Below are positions 6,344 to 12,711 of a stretch of DNA of 13,969 bases, piece by piece. The position numbers and the translations under genes are program-made. Position 1 is the first letter of the stretch. Each line of letters opens with the position of its first letter. This stretch comes from Paracoccaceae bacterium (GTDB lineage Bacteria > Pseudomonadota > Alphaproteobacteria > Rhodobacterales > Rhodobacteraceae), in contig JALQTL010000386.1 of assembly GCA_023260935.1 (NCBI GenBank), forward strand, positions 1 through 13,969. Reading direction: 5' to 3'. The notes below the pieces were generated by a model. It did not search any database. It worked only from the letters and a program-made list of their open reading frames with translations, and was not told where the DNA came from.

Positions 6344-6499
6344 ATGCCCCTGCCCCTGTTTCTGGCGATGATTGCCTTCGTGATTGCGGCGGCGGGCGCG
6401 ACGCTGGCACTGGCCTTCTGGGCCAAGGTGCCGCTGATCGCCCTGGCTTTTGCGGCATTGGCGGGAAGCCTGATGATGGGCATGCGCCAGTGGCGGTAA
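6344..6499 (+). CDS. Small two-helix membrane protein, 51 residues
   Basis: ATG 6344 is preceded by AAGGAGG with 8-nt spacing, one of the strongest ribosome binding sites in the window. An in-frame ATG at 6338 is only 2 nt from it. The product is almost wholly hydrophobic: one helix at about 5-26 (LFLAMIAFVIAAAGATLALA), a short WAK turn, a second helix at about 29-47, and a polar MRQWR end. I do not recognise the family. Its stop overlaps the likely GTG start of the DUF1638 gene by 10 nt, so the two are probably co-translated. The case for a real gene rests on the ribosome binding site, the membrane pattern and the overlap. Confidence 0.72.
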   Translation: MPLPLFLAMIAFVIAAAGATLALAFWAKVPLIALAFAALAGSLMMGMRQWR

Positions 6500-7149
6500 C
6501 GCCCGATGACAGGACGCTGACGGAAAACGGCTGGAAAGATCAGGGCGCGGGCCGTATCCTTCTGGTAGCCTGTGGCGCATTGGCGCATGAAATTCTGGCG
6601 CTGAAACGGGTCAACGGGTGGAATCACATTGATCTTCAGTGTCTGCCGGCAAACCTGCATCTCTGGCCCGATCGCATTCCCGCCGCGGTCGAGGCCGTGG
6701 TGGCAGAACGCCGCGGCGACTATGACGATGTGTTCGTCGTCTATGCCGATTGTGGCACCGGCGGGCAGTTGCAGGCCAAATGTGCCGAATTGGGTGTGGG
6801 CATGGTCGAAGGCCCCCATTGCTATGCCTTTTTCGAGGGCAACGCCGCCTTCGCCGCAAAGGCTGAAGAGGAATTCACCGCCTTCTACCTGACCGATTTC
6901 CTGGTGCGCCAGTTTGATGCTTTTGTCTGGCGCCCCATGGGGCTGGATCGTCACCCCGAACTGCGGGACATGTATTTCGGAAATTACACAAAGCTGGTCT
7001 ATCAAGCGCAGACCGATGACCCGGGCCTTGATGCCAAGGCGGAAGATTGCGCGCGTCGGCTGGGTTTGGCCTATGAACGGCGATTTACCGGCTACGGCGA
7101 TCTGGCCACCACCCTTGCATCGGTTGCAGCGCCGCCCCCCACCCCGTAA
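6490..7149 (+). CDS. DUF1638 family protein
   Basis: A 219-residue cytoplasmic protein of unknown function. Conserved-looking blocks are ILLVACGALAHE (Cys28, His33), LQCLPANLHLWPDRIP, FVVYADCGTGG (Cys88) and GPHCYAFFEG (His110, Cys111). The Cys/His pattern hints at metal or cofactor binding, which is inference. DUF1638 genes are often found beside corrinoid proteins and B12-dependent methyltransferases, as here. I chose GTG 6490 because the frame upstream of it is a shadow of the small membrane protein, the ATGs near 6473-6506 are out of frame, and homologous sequence begins soon after. The Shine-Dalgarno is weak, suggesting coupling to the preceding gene. It ends 26 bp before the FAD oxidase start and may share a transcript with it. 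Confidence 0.83.
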   Translation: MAVTPDDRTLTENGWKDQGAGRILLVACGALAHEILALKRVNGWNHIDLQCLPANLHLWPDRIPAAVEAVVAERRGDYDDVFVVYADCGTGGQLQAKCAELGVGMVEGPHCYAFFEGNAAFAAKAEEEFTAFYLTDFLVRQFDAFVWRPMGLDRHPELRDMYFGNYTKLVYQAQTDDPGLDAKAEDCARRLGLAYERRFTGYGDLATTLASVAAPPPTP

Positions 7150-7175
7150 CCTGCGCCCAAACGGCGGAGGGTGGC

Positions 7176-8543
7176 ATGGCGATCGACGGGCTGATGGATG
7201 ATCTGGCATTTCTGGGCGAAAGGGTCACCCGCGCCCGCCCCGTGCTGGAACATCACGGGCAAAGCGAATCCCACATCCACAGCCGCCTGCCCGATGCCGT
7301 TGCCTTTCCCCTGACCACAGAAGAGGTCGCCCGCATTGCTGCCGCCTGCACCGCCCACGGGGTTGCCATGACGGGCTGGGGCGCCGGCACCTCGCTTGAA
7401 GGCCATGCGCTGACACCCCGGGGCGGGCTGACGGTCGATTTCAGCCGGATGGACAAGGTGCTGGACGTCCGCGCCGACGATATGTTCGCCATCGTGCAAC
7501 CGGGCATCCTGCGTGAGCGTCTGAACGAGGAATTGCGCGCCACCGGCCTGTTCTTCCCGGTTGATCCCGGCGCCAATGCCAGCCTTGGCGGCATGGCAAT
7601 GACGCGTGCATCGGGCACCACGGCGGTGCGGTATGGCACGATGCGCGACAATGTTCTGGGGGTAACAGCCGTTCTGGCCGATGGCACCATCATCCACACC
7701 GGCAGCCGGGCGCCGAAATCCAGCGCGGGCTATGATCTGACCGGCCTTTTCGTCGGCTCTGAAGGTACCCTTGGCCTTGTCACCGAACTGACGCTGCGCC
7801 TTCATGGCCAGCCCGAGGCGGTTTCGGCAGCCACTTGCGGATTTCCGGGCATGGAAGCGGCGGTCAATTGCGTGATCGCCACCATCCAGACCGGCATCCC
7901 GGTCGCACGGATCGAGTTTCTGGACGAAGCCTCGGTTCAGGCCTGCAATGCCTTTTCCGGGCAGAACCTGCCCGTTGTTCCGCAGCTCTTGCTGGAATTC
8001 CACGGTTCTCCCGCCGGGGTGGCGGAGCAGGTGGACCGTTTCAACGAAATTGCGCAGGGATTTGGCGCGCTCGATTTCATCGGCGCCAAAGCGGCCGAGG
8101 ATCGCAGCCGGCTTTGGAAGATGCGCCATCAGGCCTATCCTGCCATTCTTGCCAGCCGGCCCGGGGCCACGGCGGTGGTAACGGATGTCTGCGTACCGAT
8201 CTCGGCCCTTGCGCAGGCCGTTTCGGAAACTCAGGCCGATATTGCCGCAAGCCCCATTCCCGGCCCGATCCTTGGCCATGTGGGGGATGGCAATTTCCAC
8301 GCCATCCTGCTGATCCACCCGGGGGACGAGGCTGAACTGGCAGCGGCAAAGGCCCTGTCGGCCCGAATGGCGGAACGCGCCCTGCGGCTTGGGGGCACCG
8401 TCACGGGGGAACATGGCATCGGCATGGGAAAATTGGCCTTCATGGAACAGGAACACGGGGCGGCATGGTCGGTCATGGCGGCGATCAAGGCAGCACTGGA
8501 TCCCAAGGGCCTGATGAACCCGGGCAAGCTGGTTCGGCAATGA
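7176..8543 (+). CDS. FAD-linked D-2-hydroxyacid dehydrogenase (D-lactate dehydrogenase / GlcD-like)
   Basis: A 455-residue flavoprotein of the VAO/PCMH fold, oxidising a D-2-hydroxyacid such as D-lactate or glycolate and passing electrons to a cytochrome or quinone. The FAD-binding PCMH domain (about 35-215) contains MTGWGAGTSLEGHA, PGANASLGGMAMTRASGT (from 131) and FVGSEGTLGLVTE. The C-terminal FAD-oxidase domain contains GHVGDGNFH (367-375) and TGEHGIGMGK (Glu412, His413), the active-site and metal motifs. GGAGG lies 5 nt before the ATG. No signal peptide is visible. A single-chain protein with no GlcE/GlcF genes nearby favours the D-lactate dehydrogenase group over glycolate oxidase, but the substrate is not certain. 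Its stop overlaps the next start (ATGA). Confidence 0.88.
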   Translation: MAIDGLMDDLAFLGERVTRARPVLEHHGQSESHIHSRLPDAVAFPLTTEEVARIAAACTAHGVAMTGWGAGTSLEGHALTPRGGLTVDFSRMDKVLDVRADDMFAIVQPGILRERLNEELRATGLFFPVDPGANASLGGMAMTRASGTTAVRYGTMRDNVLGVTAVLADGTIIHTGSRAPKSSAGYDLTGLFVGSEGTLGLVTELTLRLHGQPEAVSAATCGFPGMEAAVNCVIATIQTGIPVARIEFLDEASVQACNAFSGQNLPVVPQLLLEFHGSPAGVAEQVDRFNEIAQGFGALDFIGAKAAEDRSRLWKMRHQAYPAILASRPGATAVVTDVCVPISALAQAVSETQADIAASPIPGPILGHVGDGNFHAILLIHPGDEAELAAAKALSARMAERALRLGGTVTGEHGIGMGKLAFMEQEHGAAWSVMAAIKAALDPKGLMNPGKLVRQ

Positions 8544-8926
8544 CCCCGGCCACAGCCTTTGCCCGCGCCTTTGCGGCCGCTTTCGGCGCCGGCGATGCCA
8601 TGGCCATGGCCGGTCTTTTCGCCGAAGATGGCAGCTTTCACAGCCTGACCGGCCAGTTCCTGCAAGGCCGCGACGAAATCGCACGCGGGCTGGCCGCGGA
8701 ATTCGAAGGGCTGTACCAACAGGCCCGGCTGGTCAGCGGCAAGGCCGGGCTGAGCCAGATGGGCCCCGGCGCCGCGATCCTACATCAGCGCTTTGTCGTC
8801 ACCGGGCTGAGGGCCGAGGACGGTGCGGAACTGCCCCGGGTTGCCGCATTGCTGACGGTGGTGCTGGCCGCGCGGGAAGATGGTTTCCAGGCCCTGACCG
8901 CCACCTTCGGCATCCTTAGCGCCTGA
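8540..8926 (+). CDS. SnoaL-like / DUF4440-type (SgcJ/EcaC family) protein
   Basis: A 128-residue protein with the NTF2-like cone fold: an N-terminal helix pair (FARAFAAAFGAGDAMAMAGLFAEDGSF), a hydrophobic strand (ILHQRFVVTGL) and final strands (AALLTVVLAARE..FQALTATFGIL). Family members include isomerases, hydrolases and non-enzymatic binding proteins, so no reaction can be assigned. Its ATG shares bases with the TGA of the FAD dehydrogenase gene (ATGA at 8540-8543), so translation is almost surely coupled and the protein may assist that enzyme or handle its product. It ends 9 bp from the converging recN stop, with no clear terminator between. Confidence 0.75.
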   Translation: MTPATAFARAFAAAFGAGDAMAMAGLFAEDGSFHSLTGQFLQGRDEIARGLAAEFEGLYQQARLVSGKAGLSQMGPGAAILHQRFVVTGLRAEDGAELPRVAALLTVVLAAREDGFQALTATFGILSA

Positions 8927-8935
8927 TCGGCGGGC

Positions 8936-10579
8936 TCAGGCCTCCAGCAAGGCACGGGCGGCCTGACGGGCGGCATCGCTGACCTTGTCGCCCGAAAGCA
9001 TGCGGGCGATTTCTTCCACCCGTGCCTCGGCCGGCAGCGACAGCACGGTAGACAGCGTGGCCTCGCCCTCGATGCGCTTTTCCACCCGCCAGTGATGCGC
9101 GCCAAGAGCCGCCACCTGCGGCGAGTGGGTGACAACCAGAACCTGCGCTGTTGCGGCCAGCGATTTCAGGCGCCGCCCCACTGCATCGGCCGTCGCCCCC
9201 CCGACCCCGCGGTCAATCTCGTCAAAGATCATCGTCAGGCCCGGCGTATTGCCCGTCAGGCACACCTTCAACGCCAGCAGAAAACGGCTGAGTTCGCCAC
9301 CGCTGGCAATCCGGTTCAAGGGGCCGGCCGGGGCCCCGGGGTTGGTGGCAACCGTAAAGGTCACGTCATCACAGCCATCGGGCCCCGCCTCGGTGTGGCT
9401 GATCAGGGTGTGAAAGACCGCGCGTTCCATCTTCAGCGGCGCCAGTTCGGCCGCCATCGCCGCATCCAGCCGCTGTGCCGCCTGCTGGCGCGCCAGCGTC
9501 ACCGCCCGTGCCGCCGTGTCATAGGCCGCCTCAGCTTCGGTCACGGCCTTACCCAGGCGCGAAAGGCTGGCGGCCCCGCTGTCCAGTGCCTGCAAGCGGC
9601 CACGCAAGGCTTCGGCATGGGTGCCCAGATCATCCGGCGTCACACTGTGCTTGCGCGCCAGAGCGCGGATGGCGAAAAGACGCTCTTCCAGCGCCTCCAG
9701 CTCTGCCGGGTTCACCTCCAGCCCCGAAAGGCAATCCTCGACCCCGACCTGCGCTTCGGAAAGTTCGATCAACGCCCGTGACAGGGCCGCAAGCGGGGCC
9801 TCCAGCGCACCGCCAGCCCGATCCACCACCCCTTCCAGCCACCGCTGGGCGTCGCGCAGCGCCTGCTCGGCCCCGTCATCGCCCAACATCTGCAACGCAC
9901 GCGCCACGTCGGCCCGGATACGTTCAGCCCCCTGCATCGCCCGACGGCGGGTATCCAGCGTCGCCTCTTCCCCCGGCAGCGGGTTCAGCGCATCCAGTTC
10001 CGCCACGGCATGCCGCAGGAAATCTTCCTCAGTCCGAGCGGCGGCAACCGTGGCCTCTGCCTCGGCCAGGGCTTGACGGGCCTTGCGCGCCGCCGCCCAT
10101 GCCTGACGCAGCGGCCCCAGATCCACCCCGGCAAAGGCATCCAGCAGCAGCCGATGCCCGCGCGGGTTCAAAAGCCCCCGATCATCATGCTGACCGTGAA
10201 GTTCCACAAGCACATCCGACAGGGCGCGCAAGACCTCACCCGATACGCGGCGGTCATTGACCCACGCGGTCTTGCGGCCATCCACGGTGTTGATCCGGCG
10301 CAGGATCACCTCGCCCTCCGCCTCGATCCCTGCCTCGGCCAGCACCGCCTCGGCGGCATGGCCGGGGGGAAGGTCGAAAACGGCCGTCACCTCGCCCTGC
10401 GGGGCACCGGCGCGCACCAGTTCGGCCCGGCCCCGCCAGCCCAGCACAAACCCAAGCGCGTCCAGCAAGATGGACTTGCCCGCGCCGGTTTCACCGGTCA
10501 GCACATTAAGGCCCGGCCCCAGCTCCATCGCCAAGCGGTCGATGATCAGCACATCGCGGATTTCAAGGCTACGCAGCAT
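8936..10579 (-). CDS. recN: DNA repair protein RecN (SMC-like ATPase)
   Basis: A 547-residue protein, the usual RecN length, acting in recombinational repair of double-strand breaks. Walker A is GETGAGKS (29-36), the ABC signature is SGGELS (about 426-431) and Walker B is MIFDEID (Asp453, Glu454). The Q-loop-side ELHGQHD motif and a long helical coiled-coil middle rich in Ala, Glu and Arg (about 150-370) are present. AGGG lies 7 nt before the ATG. It is the last gene of the lpxC-bamD-recN series, 42 bp after bamD. No SOS box was seen in that gap, so any damage control must act elsewhere or be absent. Confidence 0.96.
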   Translation of the reverse strand: MLRSLEIRDVLIIDRLAMELGPGLNVLTGETGAGKSILLDALGFVLGWRGRAELVRAGAPQGEVTAVFDLPPGHAAEAVLAEAGIEAEGEVILRRINTVDGRKTAWVNDRRVSGEVLRALSDVLVELHGQHDDRGLLNPRGHRLLLDAFAGVDLGPLRQAWAAARKARQALAEAEATVAAARTEEDFLRHAVAELDALNPLPGEEATLDTRRRAMQGAERIRADVARALQMLGDDGAEQALRDAQRWLEGVVDRAGGALEAPLAALSRALIELSEAQVGVEDCLSGLEVNPAELEALEERLFAIRALARKHSVTPDDLGTHAEALRGRLQALDSGAASLSRLGKAVTEAEAAYDTAARAVTLARQQAAQRLDAAMAAELAPLKMERAVFHTLISHTEAGPDGCDDVTFTVATNPGAPAGPLNRIASGGELSRFLLALKVCLTGNTPGLTMIFDEIDRGVGGATADAVGRRLKSLAATAQVLVVTHSPQVAALGAHHWRVEKRIEGEATLSTVLSLPAEARVEEIARMLSGDKVSDAARQAARALLEA

Positions 10580-10621
10580 GGTCTTGCCCTGGCCATTCCT
10601 TCGCGGCGCCAGACGCGGCCG

Positions 10622-11461
10622 CTACAGCCATTCGCCCCGGATCATCTGGCGATAGACGGTGCGCAACCAGCTGTCGCCCTTTGCCTCGGGGGCAAGCCCG
10701 CGACCCTTCAAAAGGTTGAAGCTGTCCTGATAGAAGGGTGAGGACTGATAGTTGAAGCCAAGGATCGCCGCGGCGGTCTGCGCCTCGTCCATCAGGCCAA
10801 GGCCGACATAGGATTCGACCAGACGGTGCAGCGCCTCGGCGGTATGAGTCGTGGTCTGGAAATCCTGCACCACCACCCGGAACCGGTTGATCGCGGCGGC
10901 ATAGTTGCGGCGCTTCAGGTAATAGCGCCCGATCTCCATCTCCTTGCCGGCAAGGTGATCGAAGGCCAGATCGAATTTCAGCATCGCCGAGCGCGAATAG
11001 TCACTGTCGGGATACTGCTCGATCACCGTGCGCATGCTTTGCAGCGCCTGGAAGGTGACGCCCTGATCCCGCCCGACCTCATCGATCTGGTCGTAATAGG
11101 AAAGGGCCATCAGATAGGCGGCATAGGCGGCATCTTCGTCATTCGGGTAGGTATCAAGGAACCGCTGCGCCGATGACCGTGCTTCTTCGTATTCCTTGGC
11201 CTTGTGCTGGCTGAACGCCGTCATGATCAACGCCCGGCGCGACCATTCGGAATAGGGGTAAAGCCGCTCTACTTCCTGAAAATAGCGGATGGCGTCTTCG
11301 GCTTTGCCATTGCCTTCCAGCACGACTTCGCCGCGCTTGTAGATCTGTTCGGCGGTAAGGGTTTCAAGCGAAGGCTCTTTCGAGCCCCCCCCGCAGGCCG
11401 AAAGCGAAGAGACCAGAAGCGCGACGCCCAGCACTTGCGCGACCGATTTAACGCCTGCCAT
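10622..11461 (-). CDS. bamD: Outer membrane protein assembly factor BamD
   Basis: A 279-residue lipoprotein of the BAM complex, which inserts beta-barrel proteins into the outer membrane. It has a signal peptide (1-22) with lipobox LSAC and lipidation Cys23. TPR-type helices follow from about 40, including AEQIYKRGEVVLEGNGKAEDAIRY written here only in part (motif core YKRGEVVL, AIRYFQEVERLYPYS). The segment YYLKRRNYAAAINRFRVVV is typical of BamD/ComL. I chose ATG 11461, preceded by AGGA at 5 nt. The in-frame ATG at 11476 has a worse site, and the longer frame to 11662 overlaps lpxC. The 128-bp gap from lpxC holds a weak GATAAT -10-like sequence on the minus strand and a palindrome, so a separate promoter is possible. 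Confidence 0.94.
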   Translation of the reverse strand: MAGVKSVAQVLGVALLVSSLSACGGGSKEPSLETLTAEQIYKRGEVVLEGNGKAEDAIRYFQEVERLYPYSEWSRRALIMTAFSQHKAKEYEEARSSAQRFLDTYPNDEDAAYAAYLMALSYYDQIDEVGRDQGVTFQALQSMRTVIEQYPDSDYSRSAMLKFDLAFDHLAGKEMEIGRYYLKRRNYAAAINRFRVVVQDFQTTTHTAEALHRLVESYVGLGLMDEAQTAAAILGFNYQSSPFYQDSFNLLKGRGLAPEAKGDSWLRTVYRQMIRGEWL

Positions 11462-11492
11462 CGTCTTCCTATCCATACCCTGCCCGCAAAAC

Positions 11493-11506
11493 GCCAGCCG
11501 GCTGGC
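11493..11506. repeat. Perfect 14-bp palindrome between lpxC and bamD
   Basis: GCCAGCCGGCTGGC is its own reverse complement, flanked by AAAAC on one side and CGTTT nearby on the other. With no loop bases it suits a protein-binding site or part of a processing hairpin better than a terminator. Confidence 0.4.
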
Positions 11507-11589
11507 CGGCCGTTTCGTGATTATCGGGTTTCTCCTAGCACAGAAAAATCCGATGCGCAAAACGCCTTTGCCAGTTTGTCGGTCCGGGA

Positions 11590-12510
11590 TCAAGCCGTTG
11601 CCGGAAGGTCGCTTTTCACCACGCCCACGCCCGGCAACTTCCCTACGGTCTGCGCGCTGCATTCCACCATCTTCCAGGCGGAAGGATCGGCAAAGAGCGC
11701 CCGCAAAAGACGGTTGGTCAGGGCATGGCCCGCGCGAATGCCAGTATAACGGCCCAGAACCGGGCCGCCGGCAAGATAAAGATCGCCCATGGCATCCAGC
11801 ATCTTGTGGCGCACGGGCTCATCGGAATGGCGCAGGCCACCGGGGCTCAGCACCCGGTCGTCTTCAAACACCACGGCGTTTTCCAGCGTGCCACCAAGCG
11901 CAAGCCCATTGGCCCGCATCGCCTCTACATCCGACTGGCGGCAGAAGGTGCGGCTGTCGCACAATTCGCGCACGAAGGTGCCGTTCGACAGGTTCAGGTG
12001 CTTTTTCTGTTCGCCAATAGCGGTTTCGGCAAACTGGATGCGGAAATCGATTTCCAGCATCTCGGCCGGTTCCAGCCGCGCCGTGGCTTCGCCATCGGTC
12101 ACTTCCACCGGCTTCAGCACGCGGATCGCGCGCACCGGGGCGGTCTGTTCGATCAGTCCGCGGGCCAGAAAGCCCTGCACGAAGGGTTCGGCCGACCCAT
12201 CAAGGATAGGAACCTCGGGGCCGTCGATCTCGATCACCGCATTGTGGATCGCGCAGCCCGCAAGGGCGGCCATCACATGCTCGACCGTCGACACCTCGAC
12301 CCCGGCTTCGTTACGCAGCAGGGTACACAGCTTTGACGGCACCACCTGATCCCAGCGGGCAGCAACCATCGCATCGCGCAGCGGCACATCCACGCGCTTG
12401 AACCAGATGCCGTAATCAGCAGAAGCGGGGCGCACAACCATGCGCACGGGCTTGCCCGAGTGCAGGCCCCGTCCTTCGAATACTGCCGCGGATTTAAGCG
12501 TATTTTGCAA
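11590..12510 (-). CDS. lpxC: UDP-3-O-acyl-N-acetylglucosamine deacetylase LpxC, TTG start
   Basis: The zinc deacetylase that commits UDP-acyl-GlcNAc to lipid A synthesis, cytoplasmic. With the TTG start it has 306 residues, the normal size. Zinc ligands are His78 (STVEHVMAAL), His235 and Asp239 (HKMLDAMGDL); the general acid is His262 (RAGHALTN). The GLHSGKPV motif near residue 16 is typical. I chose TTG 12508-12510 because GGAAGG lies exactly 6 nt upstream and the resulting start, MQNTLKS, matches how LpxC proteins begin. ATG 12528 has no Shine-Dalgarno, and the longer frame to 12606 runs through the promoter. A weak start codon could hold down synthesis of this toxic-in-excess enzyme (inference). 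Confidence 0.95.
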   Translation of the reverse strand: MQNTLKSAAVFEGRGLHSGKPVRMVVRPASADYGIWFKRVDVPLRDAMVAARWDQVVPSKLCTLLRNEAGVEVSTVEHVMAALAGCAIHNAVIEIDGPEVPILDGSAEPFVQGFLARGLIEQTAPVRAIRVLKPVEVTDGEATARLEPAEMLEIDFRIQFAETAIGEQKKHLNLSNGTFVRELCDSRTFCRQSDVEAMRANGLALGGTLENAVVFEDDRVLSPGGLRHSDEPVRHKMLDAMGDLYLAGGPVLGRYTGIRAGHALTNRLLRALFADPSAWKMVECSAQTVGKLPGVGVVKSDLPATA

Positions 12511-12571
12511 TATGCACCTTCCAGCCATCCGGGCTGCCGCCGCCTTTCGGCCGAACCGCCCCGTCGCACAG

Positions 12572-12601
12572 GTATTAACGTGTGTTAAGGGTGAAAGCCA
12601 A
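12572..12601 (-). promoter_or_regulatory. Candidate lpxC promoter
   Basis: The -35 TTGGCT (12601-12596) and -10 TAATAC (12577-12572) are 18 bp apart, giving a leader of about 55 nt before the TTG start. It lies downstream of the ftsZ terminator, as needed for separate expression. Confidence 0.5.
12575..12588. promoter_or_regulatory. Inverted repeat TTAAC-N4-GTTAA overlapping the lpxC -10, candidate operator
   Basis: TTAACGTGTGTTAA is a perfect 5-bp inverted repeat around GTGT, sitting on the -10 and spacer of the predicted lpxC promoter. It resembles a CtrA site (TTAA-N7-TTAA), but the spacing is 6, so CtrA is not assigned. Confidence 0.4.
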
Positions 12602-12606
12602 CTCAC

Positions 12607-12626
12607 GCTTTGTGACGCTTCGTGAC
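12607..12626. repeat. Tandem 10-bp repeat upstream of the lpxC promoter
   Basis: GCTTTGTGAC and GCTTCGTGAC lie head to tail with one mismatch, preceded by CTCAC. The spacing is one helical turn, so it could be a double protein site just upstream of the -35. Confidence 0.4.
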
Positions 12627-12660
12627 AGCACCGCCCCAGACCAAGCCCCTGATAAGAAAC

Positions 12661-12690
12661 AAAAACGCCCCCGGAAACTGGGGGCGTTTC
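12661..12690 (-). terminator. Intrinsic terminator of ftsZ
   Basis: A perfect 10-bp stem, AAACGCCCCC (12663-12672) with GGGGGCGTTT (12680-12689), has a 7-nt loop. On the minus strand it is followed by TTTGTTTC, with TTTTT counting stem bases, 23 nt after the ftsZ stop. Confidence 0.88.
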
Positions 12691-12711
12691 TGAATTTGTT
12701 ACAGCTTTGCG

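Noticed and set aside
7092..8684. 530-codon open frame on the minus strand across the FAD dehydrogenase
   Set aside because: It is a shadow of a GC3-biased plus-strand gene. It shows no recognisable domain, while the plus frame has full motifs.
10580..10621. SOS box before recN
   Set aside because: recN is SOS-controlled in some bacteria, but no GTTC-N7-GTTC lies in this gap.
12575..12588. CtrA binding site
   Set aside because: The two TTAA half-sites are 6 bp apart, not 7, so only a generic inverted repeat is reported.
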